The translations under genes and the position numbers were made by a program. From CAIZGX01 sp044239865 (lineage in GTDB: Bacteria; Bacteroidota; Bacteroidia; Flavobacteriales_D; Sanyastnellaceae), in the NCBI GenBank assembly GCA_044239865.1, contig JBIIAO010000004.1, positions 1 through 64,000 on the forward strand: a stretch of 64,000 nucleotides of DNA, given 5' to 3'. This document shows, piece after piece, positions 41,894 through 51,395 of the stretch (its first letter is position 1; every line of letters starts with the position of its first letter). The notes below the pieces were generated by a model, which saw nothing but the letters and a program-made list of their open reading frames with translations, did not search any database and was not told where the DNA came from.

Positions 41894-42593
41894 TCGCACA
41901 AGTGATGGCATACAACCCAATTAAAGTTAAATTCAATTCTACAAAGATGCGGTAATTAAGCTGTTTAGCAAAATGAACCGCATCAGTCCCAGTAAATACA
42001 ATTTGAATATCAGGAAATAGCTTCATTGCAGCGTCTATGTATCCCTTCAATTCAGAAAGAATTCCAAAATTCACACTGCTTAACATAGCCCCTTCGGTAG
42101 AATTTTGAAAGGGCTCGGTGCTTTCAGAGAATTTTAAAAGTGGAAGTTGTCCGGTAAATTCATGCATCGCTCGCAAGCGCGCCTGCGCGCCCAATGAAAT
42201 GACTCCAGAAATTAGAGCGTTATTTTGAGCGATAGAGCAAGTAATACAGGTTCCGAAATCAACCACCAAACTTTCTGACTCTTCGAAAATTTCAAATGCT
42301 CCTGCAACATTCGCAAGACGATCCTTTCCCGCAACGCCTGAAGAGTATAAGAAGGCCGGGAAATTATCTTCTGGAATAATTCTACAAAAAGAAAATCGAT
42401 TTAAAAAATCAGTCTGTTCCGACGCACTCCTTACCGAAGAATAGAAAAATGGAAGACTGTGATTTGAGTGCAATAGATTCAATTCAAGACTAAGATTGTT
42501 ATCGAGAATTCTTCCCGATTCAACCAGGGAATCATTTACGAACAACCCCCATTTTAATGAGGTGTTCCCTTGATCCAATACAATGCAATTCAT
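41883..42593 (-). CDS. coaX: Type III pantothenate kinase
   Basis: It makes 4'-phosphopantothenate, the first step of coenzyme A synthesis. The 236-residue protein has the ASKHA-fold motifs: phosphate 1 DQGNTSLKWG (7-16), AGKDRLANVAGA for pantothenate binding, DFGTCITCSI (phosphate 2) and ISGVISLGAQAR. The stop overlaps the next gene's start by 11 bases, so this is the head of a coaX-OMP-lptC-small membrane-CNNM-ppiD cluster, leftward. Confidence 0.93.
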   Translation of the reverse strand: MNCIVLDQGNTSLKWGLFVNDSLVESGRILDNNLSLELNLLHSNHSLPFFYSSVRSASEQTDFLNRFSFCRIIPEDNFPAFLYSSGVAGKDRLANVAGAFEIFEESESLVVDFGTCITCSIAQNNALISGVISLGAQARLRAMHEFTGQLPLLKFSESTEPFQNSTEGAMLSSVNFGILSELKGYIDAAMKLFPDIQIVFTGTDAVHFAKQLNYRIFVELNLTLIGLYAITCANES

Positions 42594-42601
42594 CTGGAGG
42601 G

Positions 42602-44683
42602 CTAGTTTTTGAGAACTGTTATGGTTCCTCTACGCTCATATAAAACACCCACTCCGTTCTTTACGGTGATGTAATAGACATAGGCATTTTCATGCACATA
42701 ATCCCCGCCATTCATTTTGCCATCCCACTTTTCAGAAAGTTTGTTTGTTTCAAAAATGTAATCGCCCCAACGACTGAAAATATTCATAGTGTATTGGGTT
42801 GTGTCCGCGAATGAAATGACCGGATAGAATAGATCATTTTCACCATGAATCATCATAGCGTTGGGAATCCAAATAAGAGGCTCCTGATCTAAACATTTTT
42901 TGTTGCTGTATGATGTAAATGTTTCATTTGGGAAATAGCTAATCGGCTCTGAATTTCCTTCGATTCGGTAACAGAATTGACCTTTGGAAGAAAGGAAAGG
43001 TTCAAGGTCATCTGAGTATGCAAGATTGTTTGCAAGGAATGAGATAGCTTGGGTTTCAGCGCCCCCGTCTACGGATCTAAGCACATTATATTCTTGTACA
43101 CCATTTTCCCAATCCTCGTATTCAGACCAGTTTAAATTGTTCAACAAAAGTTCCGGAAGATTTGCACCACGCAAGCGTATGTTTTTTCCAACGTTGGTTG
43201 TATCCAGGAAATACCCACAAGGATTTTGAATAATTACGCGGTAGTCGTATATAATATCGTCGGAATTAACATCTGTATCGGTGAATACGATATTGGTGGC
43301 CGACTGCGTAATATCCATGTGATTCTCCCAGTTATAAGGGGCATATAAATTCTTCCGTTGAAGGATATATTTATGCGGAACTAATGTTGGTTGCGTTCTA
43401 ACCGTTACCTCAATGGCCTTGGAGCTACTGACACTTACTGAGGTCAGATAATTTATAGCTGGTGGAGTTGGATATGAAATATTTATAGTCTGAATGTTAG
43501 AAGCCGAAGTGAAACCTGAATTGGAATAGGCAATCACACCGTAATAATTTATTCCGGAAGAAATGCTTGTAAATTCATGTGTGCCTTGAAGGGTATTGCC
43601 GTCTGTAGTATCAACGGGAATGAAGTTTATGCCGTCAGAACTGTACATGAGGACATAGTAGTCAACACCCGCATTCCAACCCGAGTATGAGCTCCATGAA
43701 AAATTGATTGTGTTGTCACACAGTGTATAAGTTGAGGGGCTCAGGAAAATAGTGCAATTGCAAACGCTTCCTGTAGGGCTCGTGTTTGGGCTAGGTGGTG
43801 TGCCTGAATAGCACGTGTCAATGGCAGAAAGCAAATAACATTCAGGTCCACTGCTCGGTGAAGACAGAAGATCACTAAAAAGAGTATTATTTATTCCAAA
43901 AACAGTGTCAATCAAATTAACCGTTGAGCCATTGCAGGCATAAACAATGTAGCCATCTGTGTCACCCGAAGAATTAATATTCCAATTCAATTCTGCCAAC
44001 CCAGTTGCCGGATTCACTGTCACACTTGTTATTGTGGGAATAGCTGGAGCTGTTTGATCTGTGAAAAAACCACTTGCGATGTTGCTTGCGAAATCACAAT
44101 TAGGTACGCCGCTATAACGAATTTGAAAATTGAGTTGCTCGCCACACACGGTCACTTCATAATTGAAGGAAGAAGATGTGCCTGGTAAAGTTTGAACTTT
44201 GTTCCAAACGCCTGAAGGATATTCTAACCAGACTTCAGCATTTACGGCAGCTAACCAAGCCGCATTAGAGGTGGGTACGTTCCATTGAAGTTCAGCGAAA
44301 CCAGGAGGAGAAACCGAGGCATTGGCAGTAAGAAAGGTGCTGCAAAATGTTTCAGAGTTACTGAAAGTAGGTGCGCCCCCAATATTGTCCTCCGTTTGAA
44401 TGTACACACAGCAAGAATTAGTTAAGGCATTTGCTCCTGGGTATAAAAAGGCTCCAGATAAATTAGTTGATTGACTAATCTCAGTGAAATTCCCCGCTAC
44501 GTCAGAAGCATAAATATGGTTGGTTACAAAGGTTGCTGGGTTGGGTGAAGTGTACCACGAAATGCTAAGCGAATTTCCTTGTACTTCAAGACAGGTAAGG
44601 GTAGCAGAAGATTGCCCGTGAGCATTTGAGGCCCAAAGAAGAACGTGCAAGAACAACGCTGCTAATATAATTTTCCCTTTCAT
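42602..44683 (-). CDS. T9SS type B sorted protein with fibronectin-like repeats
   Basis: From ATG 44683 (MKGKIILAALFLHVLL) it is 693 residues with a signal peptide. The body is a chain of fibronectin type III-like domains (e.g. WNVPTSNAAW, ELNWNINSSGDTDGYIVYACNG, NLNWSEYEDWENGVQEYNVLRS). The last 90 residues are the gliding-motility C-terminal (CHU_C) domain: IWIPNAMMIHGENDLFYPV, FSRWGDYIFETN and GGDYVHENAYVYYI. So it is exported by T9SS through the type B signal. It is likely a surface adhesin or structural protein. The frame to 44794 only covers the end of the adjacent NPD gene. Confidence 0.87.
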   Translation of the reverse strand: MKGKIILAALFLHVLLWASNAHGQSSATLTCLEVQGNSLSISWYTSPNPATFVTNHIYASDVAGNFTEISQSTNLSGAFLYPGANALTNSCCVYIQTEDNIGGAPTFSNSETFCSTFLTANASVSPPGFAELQWNVPTSNAAWLAAVNAEVWLEYPSGVWNKVQTLPGTSSSFNYEVTVCGEQLNFQIRYSGVPNCDFASNIASGFFTDQTAPAIPTITSVTVNPATGLAELNWNINSSGDTDGYIVYACNGSTVNLIDTVFGINNTLFSDLLSSPSSGPECYLLSAIDTCYSGTPPSPNTSPTGSVCNCTIFLSPSTYTLCDNTINFSWSSYSGWNAGVDYYVLMYSSDGINFIPVDTTDGNTLQGTHEFTSISSGINYYGVIAYSNSGFTSASNIQTINISYPTPPAINYLTSVSVSSSKAIEVTVRTQPTLVPHKYILQRKNLYAPYNWENHMDITQSATNIVFTDTDVNSDDIIYDYRVIIQNPCGYFLDTTNVGKNIRLRGANLPELLLNNLNWSEYEDWENGVQEYNVLRSVDGGAETQAISFLANNLAYSDDLEPFLSSKGQFCYRIEGNSEPISYFPNETFTSYSNKKCLDQEPLIWIPNAMMIHGENDLFYPVISFADTTQYTMNIFSRWGDYIFETNKLSEKWDGKMNGGDYVHENAYVYYITVKNGVGVLYERRGTITVLKN

Positions 44684-44744
44684 TCGTTTTGAAGAGTGCA
44701 AAAATAGGCCTTCGGTTGCATACAATCGCCAAAAGCAAACGGAA

Positions 44745-45689
44745 TTAAAATGAAATATTGCCCATCGTCTTTTGAGCTTCGCGAAATTCTCCAATCGTTT
44801 GTTCTATAACTTCTCTGGCTGATATAACTCCTTTTATTCGAGCACTTACTTGCCCAATCTCCAATTCGCCTTCTTCGAGGTCGCCATGCGACATTCCTTT
44901 TTTCGCTCGTCCGCGTCCAAGTAATTCTTTCAATTCGTCTATGCTCGCTCCCGTTTCGTATGCGTTGAGCACAGCTTTATAAAACGTGCTATTCAGCAAC
45001 CGCACGGGAGTTATCTCGTGAAGAGTGAGTTTGGTATCTCCTTCCTTGGCTTGCAGAATAGCGTTTTTGAAATTCTCGTGTGCTGCGGATTCATGAGTCA
45101 TGACGAAACGTGATCCCATCTGAACCCCTTGAGCGCCAAGAGACATAGCCGCAAGCATGCTTTTTCCGCAAGAAATCCCTCCGGCTGCAATAACCGGAAT
45201 TGAAACTGTTTCAGCGACACTCGGAATTAAACAGAGGGTAGTCGTTTCTTCGCGTCCATTGTGACCGCCCGCTTCGAAACCTTCTGCTACCACAGCGTCT
45301 ACGCCTGCTTCTTGCGATTTTAGTGCAAAGGCACTGCTGCTCACAACGTGGGCTACTTTTATTCCTGAAGCTTTAAGTCTTTCAGTGTATTTCTTCGGAC
45401 TTCCGGCCGAAGTGAAAACAATGGGAACGCGGTACTTTTCAATAAGAGCAATATGCTCTTCAATATTCGGATATAACAACGGGAGGTTTACGCCAAATGG
45501 AAGATTTGTTTGCTGAATACACTTTTTTATTTCCTCTTCAAGTTGATCAGGATACATCGATCCAGCGCCTAAAAGTCCGAGGCCACCTGCGTTTGAAACA
45601 GCACTTACCAAATTCGCTCCGGTGCACCAAATCATTCCCCCTTGTATAATTGGGTACTTAATTCCAAAAAGTTGACTGACTGAATTCAT
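44745..45689 (-). CDS. 2-nitropropane dioxygenase-type flavoprotein (NMO/FabK-like)
   Basis: A 314-residue TIM-barrel FMN enzyme. It opens with YPIIQGGMIWCTGANLVSAVSNAGGLGLLGAG, then PFGVNLPLL, AHVVSS and AEGFEAGGHNGRE, and has the phosphate-binding IPVIAAGGISCGKSMLAAMSLGAQGVQMGSRFVMT. This covers nitronate monooxygenase and the FabK enoyl-ACP reductase branch; sequence alone does not separate them. With no fab genes nearby, nitronate monooxygenase or an uncharacterised oxidoreductase is as likely as FabK. Confidence 0.85.
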   Translation of the reverse strand: MNSVSQLFGIKYPIIQGGMIWCTGANLVSAVSNAGGLGLLGAGSMYPDQLEEEIKKCIQQTNLPFGVNLPLLYPNIEEHIALIEKYRVPIVFTSAGSPKKYTERLKASGIKVAHVVSSSAFALKSQEAGVDAVVAEGFEAGGHNGREETTTLCLIPSVAETVSIPVIAAGGISCGKSMLAAMSLGAQGVQMGSRFVMTHESAAHENFKNAILQAKEGDTKLTLHEITPVRLLNSTFYKAVLNAYETGASIDELKELLGRGRAKKGMSHGDLEEGELEIGQVSARIKGVISAREVIEQTIGEFREAQKTMGNISF

Positions 45690-45770
45690 GTTGAAATTTT
45701 CTCCAAAAATGCGAAAAACTATTCAGTGTTCGGAAATTGTTGATTATCTTAGCACACGACATTATCCAAA

Positions 45771-46760
45771 ATGAAAAAAATAGTATTCTTTCTTAGCTTG
45801 GTTTTAGCGCTTCTATCAAACGCTTCTCATGCCCAATACCGCTGGGATTACGGGTTGAAAGTAGGTGCGTCAAACTACCTCGGAGACATCGGAGGAAAAT
45901 ATCTTCCAAGAAGAGATTTTGTTGTAGATATGCACCTGATTTCAACTCGCATGTCAGCGGGTGCTTACGCAAGGTACAAAGTTAACAAGCGCTTAGCATT
46001 CTCTACAAATTTTGACTGGATTCGAATTACAGACAGAGATGCCTATACGTCCTACGCTCCGCGTAGAGCGAGAAACGCAAATTTCAGAAATGATTTATTG
46101 GAGTTAGGTGGTCGCGCAGAGGTTACCATTTGGTACGACAATGACGTGGGAAATAAAGGTTATTACAACCCTGACTTTAAAGTGTTTTTGTTTGCGGGAC
46201 TAGCTGGATACTCTTCAAACCCGAAAGGGCAGATTTTCAAAGACGGTGATGTGCAATATGGCGGAGAGTGGTTCGCGCTTCGTGACTGGAGAACGGAAGG
46301 TCAAAAAAGTGCTTATTCGAAATTTGGTTTGGCTATTCCAGCGGGAATTGGAGCTTATTTCACCTTCAATAAAAAATGGAGAGTGCAGTGGGATTTAAGT
46401 TGGAGAACTGTGTTTACGGATTATCTAGATGATGTTTCAACGGTTTATTCCACTCCGAATTCGAATGATTCTAAAGCATACGAGTTTGTGAACAATCAAA
46501 CGTATCAAGCTTTGTTAGATGGATTGGTTGCAGAAAACCCACAGTACACAGCGAACGATTTATCAATTGAAAACTTTCAAATTGCACCGCCGGGCGCTAC
46601 CTATGCTTCGCCTCGCGGTGACGCTACGCACAACGACAGTTATTTAACTACTCAACTTACTGTAACGCGTGTAATTCGCGGAAGATCCAGCTTCTCTAGA
46701 TCGAAGTATGGTTATATGAAAGGAAGACCAGGAGTTAGAAGATCAAGAGCGAAATTCTAA
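45771..46760 (+). CDS. DUF6089/PorG-like outer-membrane beta-barrel protein
   Basis: A 329-residue barrel with a signal peptide ending NASHAQ. It opens with YGLKVGASNYLGDIGG, the hallmark of DUF6089 proteins. PorG of the type IX secretion system belongs to this family but is about 230 residues, so this is a longer relative. Periodic aromatic strands run to about 300, and the tail is very basic (RSSFSRSKYGYMKGRPGVRRSRAKF region). It may help T9SS assembly or act as a general outer-membrane protein. Confidence 0.72.
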   Translation: MKKIVFFLSLVLALLSNASHAQYRWDYGLKVGASNYLGDIGGKYLPRRDFVVDMHLISTRMSAGAYARYKVNKRLAFSTNFDWIRITDRDAYTSYAPRRARNANFRNDLLELGGRAEVTIWYDNDVGNKGYYNPDFKVFLFAGLAGYSSNPKGQIFKDGDVQYGGEWFALRDWRTEGQKSAYSKFGLAIPAGIGAYFTFNKKWRVQWDLSWRTVFTDYLDDVSTVYSTPNSNDSKAYEFVNNQTYQALLDGLVAENPQYTANDLSIENFQIAPPGATYASPRGDATHNDSYLTTQLTVTRVIRGRSSFSRSKYGYMKGRPGVRRSRAKF

Positions 46761-46762
46761 CA

Positions 46763-47590
46763 TTAGAAATATTGAATCAATTTAGAAAGTGGTTTACGCA
46801 ATAGCGTGAACCACTTTGGTTTTAACCCGTTTATTTTCCAAGCCAAGCGATCTTCTTTATTCGCACGAATACGATTTTTAAGACTAACATTGCTCACACC
46901 GCCAGCGCGCATGTGAATCATTACTTTCGGAAGGTGCTGTGCGCTGCACGACTCCTTAAAGAGAAAGCGCAACATAAGTTCATAATCTGCGGCGCTTTTA
47001 AATTGCGTGTCGAAAGTTCCGAAAGAATAGTAACATGATTTTTTAACGAAGAAAGTAGGGTGAGGGGGCATCCACCCTTTTAAAAAGTTCTCTTTGTTGT
47101 ATGACCCGCTACGCCACTTACGTAGAATTTTGTTGGTGTCTATCGGATCTACATAATTCAAATCTCCATAAAGACAATCTGTTTCGTTTTTTTGGAAGGC
47201 GCGAACAACGTTTTCAATAACATCATTTGAACAGTAAAAGTCATCGCTATTCAAAACCCCAATAATGTCCCCAGTGGCCATTGCCAGCCCTTTATTCATC
47301 GCATCGTAAATTCCTTTATCTCTCTCGCACAAAAACTTTTTCACCACACCTTGCGAAGCAACATTAAATAGGTTCTTCGAAAGGTCCTTAGGAAGGTCTT
47401 GCGAAGCACCTTCGGAACGACCTTGCACGGCATCAACAAATTGCTTCACAATTTCTACGGTACCATCAGTGGAAAGCCCATCCACAACGATGTACTCTAT
47501 ATTCTCATAAGTTTGTTTCTGAACGGAGGAAATGGTATCACCGATAGTTTTCGCACTGTTGTAACTAACAGTTATGATACTCACTTTCAT
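46763..47590 (-). CDS. Family 2 glycosyltransferase
   Basis: A 275-residue enzyme that adds a sugar from a nucleotide-sugar donor to an envelope glycan. From ATG 47590 (MKVSIITVSYNSAKTIGDTISSV) it shows the GT-A start, YIVVDGLSTDGT, the LNSDDFYCSNDV acidic (DxD-like) site and a WMPPHPTFFVKKSCY acceptor-side motif typical of colanic/LPS-type GT2 enzymes. A 40-residue insertion with repeats of DLPKDLSKN lies near residue 70. It follows the PorT-like gene by 4 bases, so it belongs to the leftward operon beginning at 50731. Confidence 0.88.
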   Translation of the reverse strand: MKVSIITVSYNSAKTIGDTISSVQKQTYENIEYIVVDGLSTDGTVEIVKQFVDAVQGRSEGASQDLPKDLSKNLFNVASQGVVKKFLCERDKGIYDAMNKGLAMATGDIIGVLNSDDFYCSNDVIENVVRAFQKNETDCLYGDLNYVDPIDTNKILRKWRSGSYNKENFLKGWMPPHPTFFVKKSCYYSFGTFDTQFKSAADYELMLRFLFKESCSAQHLPKVMIHMRAGGVSNVSLKNRIRANKEDRLAWKINGLKPKWFTLLRKPLSKLIQYF

Positions 47591-47594
47591 GGAA

Positions 47595-48197
47595 TCAGAA
47601 ATTTCTTCCAATTAAAAAATGCAAAACTTGATTGTAGTTTCCTTTTTCGTAATAAGAATTCTGATTGGCAAAATTGGGAGATGGTCTAGTTGGAATTATG
47701 CTCGATGAAAATTTCCCTTCTATAAACAGGTGATCGCCTAATTGAACAATTGCCCCCAAACCGAGACCAATATCAAAGTTCCGAAACGGAGGTGAGACGG
47801 GATAAGTCAACTGATTTGCAAGGATTTCCTGTTTGATTACTTGTCCGTAATACAGTCCTGATAAAAATGTGAATGGACCATTCTGGTATGACCACTGCAC
47901 GGGAACTTCAATATAATTAAGTCGATAAGAAAATGTGTTGAAGTTAAGTGTGTCGCGTTTGGTTCGTGATCCTTTTTCAGAATAATACAGTCCAATTCTA
48001 AGTCCGTTTTTTTTGTTGAATGGAGCGTTCACATATGCTCCTCCTGTTATTCCGAATTTGTCCCATCCACCAAGTCCATCGCCACTTATTTGAGAGGTGG
48101 TCATGCCTATAGCCATTCCCGCGTTGAATGCCTGTTGAGCATCCATAGAACACGCAAACAACGTAAAAAAAAGAAAAAGTGCTCTAGTTAATTTCAT
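47595..48197 (-). CDS. PorT-like outer-membrane beta-barrel protein
   Basis: A 200-residue barrel from ATG 48197 (MKLTRALFLFFTLFACSMDAQ, signal peptide). It has the outline of small eight-stranded barrels (FNAGMAIGMTTSQISGDG, RIGLYYSEKGSRT, YIEVPVQWSYQ, GLGLGAIVQLGDHLFIEGKFS) ending LHFLIGRNF with a terminal aromatic. This is the common PorT/OMP_b-brl family of Bacteroidota. It overlaps the 3' end of the Omp28-like gene by 14 bases, so it is translationally linked to it. Confidence 0.75.
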   Translation of the reverse strand: MKLTRALFLFFTLFACSMDAQQAFNAGMAIGMTTSQISGDGLGGWDKFGITGGAYVNAPFNKKNGLRIGLYYSEKGSRTKRDTLNFNTFSYRLNYIEVPVQWSYQNGPFTFLSGLYYGQVIKQEILANQLTYPVSPPFRNFDIGLGLGAIVQLGDHLFIEGKFSSSIIPTRPSPNFANQNSYYEKGNYNQVLHFLIGRNF

Positions 48198-49053
48198 ATT
48201 CAATAGCATTCAATACCTCATGGGTATCGGTATCAACCAAATAACCAATCACAGTCATGTTTGTAGGGGTCCAGGTGCTTTTCAAAGGAATAGTAAAACT
48301 GGTTGTCGTTGAGAAACCTGCAGCTGGATTGCTGGCAATTTGATTCCCCATCGGCTCAGAAACGTTTGTTCTCAGCACATGCTCGTGCTCGTAATCTTCT
48401 ATTTCAGAGGGGGTTTGACTATAGTCTTCTTGGGCACTTATAATATGGTTTTCAGCAAGCAAAACCACGAGATTTACATTGCCCGAATACGCCTGAAGAA
48501 ATTGCGTATTCATGTGAATGTTGAAGACGTTATCAGTAACTATATATTCACATTGAGTTTGAAGGTCAACGGGTGTCGTTCTATTCAACTCACTGGTTAT
48601 AATGTCTTGCCAAATTGCAGGATTTCCTGGGTCTATATAGACGTAATTAGCCAAACCTCCAAGGCGATTTATACGCGCTGAAGGATTAAATCCACCGTTG
48701 AGCTGGGACCAATAAATGTTTCCGGCTGGGGTTGTGTAATCGTTTTGGAATAAAGTGCCTCCGGTTTCTGCTAGGGTTCCAGCGTGAATAGCGACTGTTA
48801 CCATGCGCTCACCAAGCTGCGAATCGAAATCAAGTACCAAGGCGGTTGAAGCTGGACATGCGCCACACAAGTGTCCTGTAAATTCTTCGAATAATACGTT
48901 GCGTATGGCTTGGGTAGATGCAGTAAATGAAGGTGCTGCACCATACAAGTCCTCACGGTATTTATTCTTTGCAACAGTAACCGGATTTTCAAGTCGGTCG
49001 CATGCCCCGAAGAATAGGGACAATCCAAGAAGGAATAGGTAATTTTTTTTCAT
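48184..49053 (-). CDS. Omp28-related lipoprotein with thioredoxin-like CxxC
   Basis: A 289-residue lipoprotein with lipobox FFGAC (Cys18). The EEFTGHLCGACPAS motif carries a C-x-x-C pair (Cys63 and Cys66) in a thioredoxin-like fold, with VTVAIHAG and the FNPSARINR segment. Omp28 proteins are outer-membrane lipoproteins of unclear role, sometimes called adhesins, with redox-type cysteines. It belongs to a leftward set with DUF6029, PorT-like and GT2 genes. Two other thioredoxin-fold exported proteins lie within 4 kb. Confidence 0.82.
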   Translation of the reverse strand: MKKNYLFLLGLSLFFGACDRLENPVTVAKNKYREDLYGAAPSFTASTQAIRNVLFEEFTGHLCGACPASTALVLDFDSQLGERMVTVAIHAGTLAETGGTLFQNDYTTPAGNIYWSQLNGGFNPSARINRLGGLANYVYIDPGNPAIWQDIITSELNRTTPVDLQTQCEYIVTDNVFNIHMNTQFLQAYSGNVNLVVLLAENHIISAQEDYSQTPSEIEDYEHEHVLRTNVSEPMGNQIASNPAAGFSTTTSFTIPLKSTWTPTNMTVIGYLVDTDTHEVLNAIEYEIN

Positions 49054-49054
49054 C

Positions 49055-50731
49055 TTAAAAACTTGCAGTGTACATTAATTCAAAACCATTTGTAGCGGGC
49101 ACGGCACGGCAGACTCCACCAATACAAAATACGCCCTCTCTTCTTTTTCCGTAACCAAGAGTTAAACGTTGTGAACCGTTAATGTATCCAATGGTTCCAA
49201 ACAAATAGTGAATACGTTTTTCTTCTACAGAGTTTCCGTAATTGTATTGATCAATTAATGCAACGCTCCAGTGCGGGGAATGGGAAAATTCGGCAACCAC
49301 GGTTACCCAATCGCCTTTGTCTTGTTTGGTTTGTAATCCTTGAATTTCAAGATGAAGATTGTCTTTTGGAGTGAACTTGTAGTTCATCTCTACAACTTCA
49401 ATATTCGCGTAAACAATTCCTTTGAAATCATTGGTAACAGGGGTAGCCAACGTGTTGAATTCAAAATAGTAGTAGGTGAAACCCGTTGAGAATTTTTTGC
49501 TCAATTTTTTCTTCATTTCTATGTTGAAATCACGAACATATTTCGTTGGTCCAAAATTTACCGAGTTAATATTATACGCATCGGTGTATGATTCTATACC
49601 TGAAAGGCGCGTGGTATCCAGGCCATTCGCAGCTGCAAAGTTTGCAGAAATTTGAGTGCCGTATTTACCACCAAGTTTAGACCCTTTCTTGAACGTGTAA
49701 AAGACCTCGCCCATAAAACTTACTTCACCAGTCAGAGGTGTTGCATAAGGATATAGAGTCGCAGCTAAATTATGCGTGTGCTGCTTTGTAATTGAAGGAA
49801 GATAGTTGGTGGGCACATCGAAAAGTTTCAGGTTGCGATCTGCACGAAAACTCATATTGTCAATGAATTTCACCGCTGTATTCAATCCGAATCCGCTTCC
49901 GCTGTATGAAGCGTTTAAGAAAAACGCTTTTCCTTTTCGATAGATATAGGCGTTGTCGGCACTTGGGTCATTAATTTTTTGAGCGTACTCTCCAGAAATC
50001 GCTAGGGCATTTCTGTTGAGTTGAAATCTAACCGCAGAATTCGAAACATTATTAGGAGTTAGGAAAACCAACGAGTCTTCGAATCGCGTTTCGCCATTCT
50101 GGTACCGACTTACAAAGCTTGTTCCTAAGGTTAATTGAGTTTGTTTTTCAGCAAGCGATTTGAAAATTGAGTTCAGGTTGAATTCGGCATCAGTTCCACG
50201 AATAATTCCATCTGCATTGGTAATGCCACTGTCGAAATCAAGACGCTGACGTCCGTAAATACCCTTCAAGGTTATTCCTTTTTTCGGGGTAATAATTAAT
50301 CGGGCACCATCGAGCGCATTGTCAATTCCTAGATTCGGTTCCCAATAGGTACGTAAGGTTAATCCGTTTCCGAATTGCTCGTAGAAATTTCCAATAGTCA
50401 CATTGAAAATACTGTCTTGGTACTGAATGTAACGGTTTCCAATTCCAGTACCCTTGTATCTGTTTTGGGCGCTGAATCCTTGAATGGCGTTGTTATACGT
50501 TTCAAAACGCACGCCTGCACTGAATCCTCCTTGGGTGTACATCAGATTGCCAAAGCCGTTAATGGCAGTAGTCGCGGGGGGTACAGTCGCTCCAATTAAA
50601 CTGTCCTCGCTATATTGTTGTGAGAGAAATTGGAAATTACCATGTAATTGTCCTGTTTTTTTCGGATCTCCTTGAGCCCGAGCGCCAAAAGCGAAAACAA
50701 GCAAGGTTGAAAATAAAAGTAGCTTTTTCAT
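49055..50731 (-). CDS. DUF6029-family outer-membrane protein
   Basis: A 558-residue large beta-barrel from ATG 50731 (MKKLLLFSTLLVFAFGARAQ; an ATG at 50740 is an alternative). The body matches DUF6029: LHGNFQFLSQQY, FGNLMYTQGGFSAGVRFETY, RYIQYQDSIFNVTIGNFYEQFGNGLTLRTYWEPNLG and many aromatic strands, ending FELMYTASF. It is the first gene of a leftward operon with the Omp28-like gene (1-base gap). The family and Omp28-like genes are often adjacent in Bacteroidota, so they may form one outer-membrane complex; function unknown. Confidence 0.82.
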   Translation of the reverse strand: MKKLLLFSTLLVFAFGARAQGDPKKTGQLHGNFQFLSQQYSEDSLIGATVPPATTAINGFGNLMYTQGGFSAGVRFETYNNAIQGFSAQNRYKGTGIGNRYIQYQDSIFNVTIGNFYEQFGNGLTLRTYWEPNLGIDNALDGARLIITPKKGITLKGIYGRQRLDFDSGITNADGIIRGTDAEFNLNSIFKSLAEKQTQLTLGTSFVSRYQNGETRFEDSLVFLTPNNVSNSAVRFQLNRNALAISGEYAQKINDPSADNAYIYRKGKAFFLNASYSGSGFGLNTAVKFIDNMSFRADRNLKLFDVPTNYLPSITKQHTHNLAATLYPYATPLTGEVSFMGEVFYTFKKGSKLGGKYGTQISANFAAANGLDTTRLSGIESYTDAYNINSVNFGPTKYVRDFNIEMKKKLSKKFSTGFTYYYFEFNTLATPVTNDFKGIVYANIEVVEMNYKFTPKDNLHLEIQGLQTKQDKGDWVTVVAEFSHSPHWSVALIDQYNYGNSVEEKRIHYLFGTIGYINGSQRLTLGYGKRREGVFCIGGVCRAVPATNGFELMYTASF

Positions 50732-50772
50732 TCTATTCATTGAGCTTCGAAAATACGTCGCAATCGGAAATA

Positions 50773-50793
50773 AAAAAAGCCCTTTCGGGCTTA
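50773..50793 (-). terminator. Terminator after the TlpA-like gene
   Basis: AAGCCC-TTTC-GGGCTT with an upstream A run (a T run in the leftward RNA) lies between the TlpA-like stop at 50813 and the DUF6029 start. Confidence 0.7.
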
Positions 50794-50812
50794 TAAGCTG
50801 TAATGATTGAAA

Positions 50813-51298
50813 TTACTTCTTTAATTTCAAGAGTTCCTCATGAAGTTCTTCCTCATCACCTTCTGCATAATTGTTATGTTGCCAAACAACTTTTCCAGTT
50901 CCGTCTACCAAAAATGTGTGAGGGACGTTGTTTACACCCATTGCTTGTGCAAATTGTTTGTTACTATCTAAAAGTATTTCATATGGCCACATAACACTAC
51001 TTACATAGGGTGCAACGCGCAAAACTGAACGTTGGTCGTCGATAGATACAGCAATGATTTTCACGCCAGTCTCCGCTTGCCACTGTTCGTATAAATCCAA
51101 ATAGTTGTTTAGTTCCTTTTTACAAGGGCTGCACCAAGTAGCCCAAAAGCAAATTAACGTTGGTTTACCGTCTTGAGCAAGATTGGCGGTGTTAATCGTT
51201 TTTCCGTTGAGATCTTTTAGCGATATCTTCGGCAAAGTTTCTTGTGCAGATAGCCCAAAAGAAACGAACAAGAAGAAGAGAGAAATAGAATTACGCAT
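50813..51298 (-). CDS. TlpA-like exported thioredoxin
   Basis: A 161-residue exported thiol-disulfide protein from ATG 51298 (MRNSISLFFLFVSFGLSAQ, signal peptide). It has ISLKDLNGKTINTANL, the redox motif WCSPC (55-59, FWATWCSPCKKELN), the IAVSIDD strand and the cis-proline loop NVPHTFLVDGTG. TlpA/ResA-type proteins reduce or oxidise disulfides in the periplasm. It stands alone between two terminators, next to other thioredoxin-fold exported proteins. Confidence 0.93.
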   Translation of the reverse strand: MRNSISLFFLFVSFGLSAQETLPKISLKDLNGKTINTANLAQDGKPTLICFWATWCSPCKKELNNYLDLYEQWQAETGVKIIAVSIDDQRSVLRVAPYVSSVMWPYEILLDSNKQFAQAMGVNNVPHTFLVDGTGKVVWQHNNYAEGDEEELHEELLKLKK

Positions 51299-51345
51299 AA
51301 AATATTTTTTTATAAAAGTAAAAAACATTAGCCAATGACTGTACC

Positions 51346-51376
51346 AAAAAAAAGAGCCGACGCATCGTCGGCTCTT
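51346..51376 (-). terminator. Terminator after the T9SS thioredoxin-like gene
   Basis: AAGAGCCGACG-CAT-CGTCGGCTCTT is a perfect 11-bp stem with a T run in the leftward direction. Confidence 0.88.
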
Positions 51377-51395
51377 CTTCCTTGAAAAATCAAGA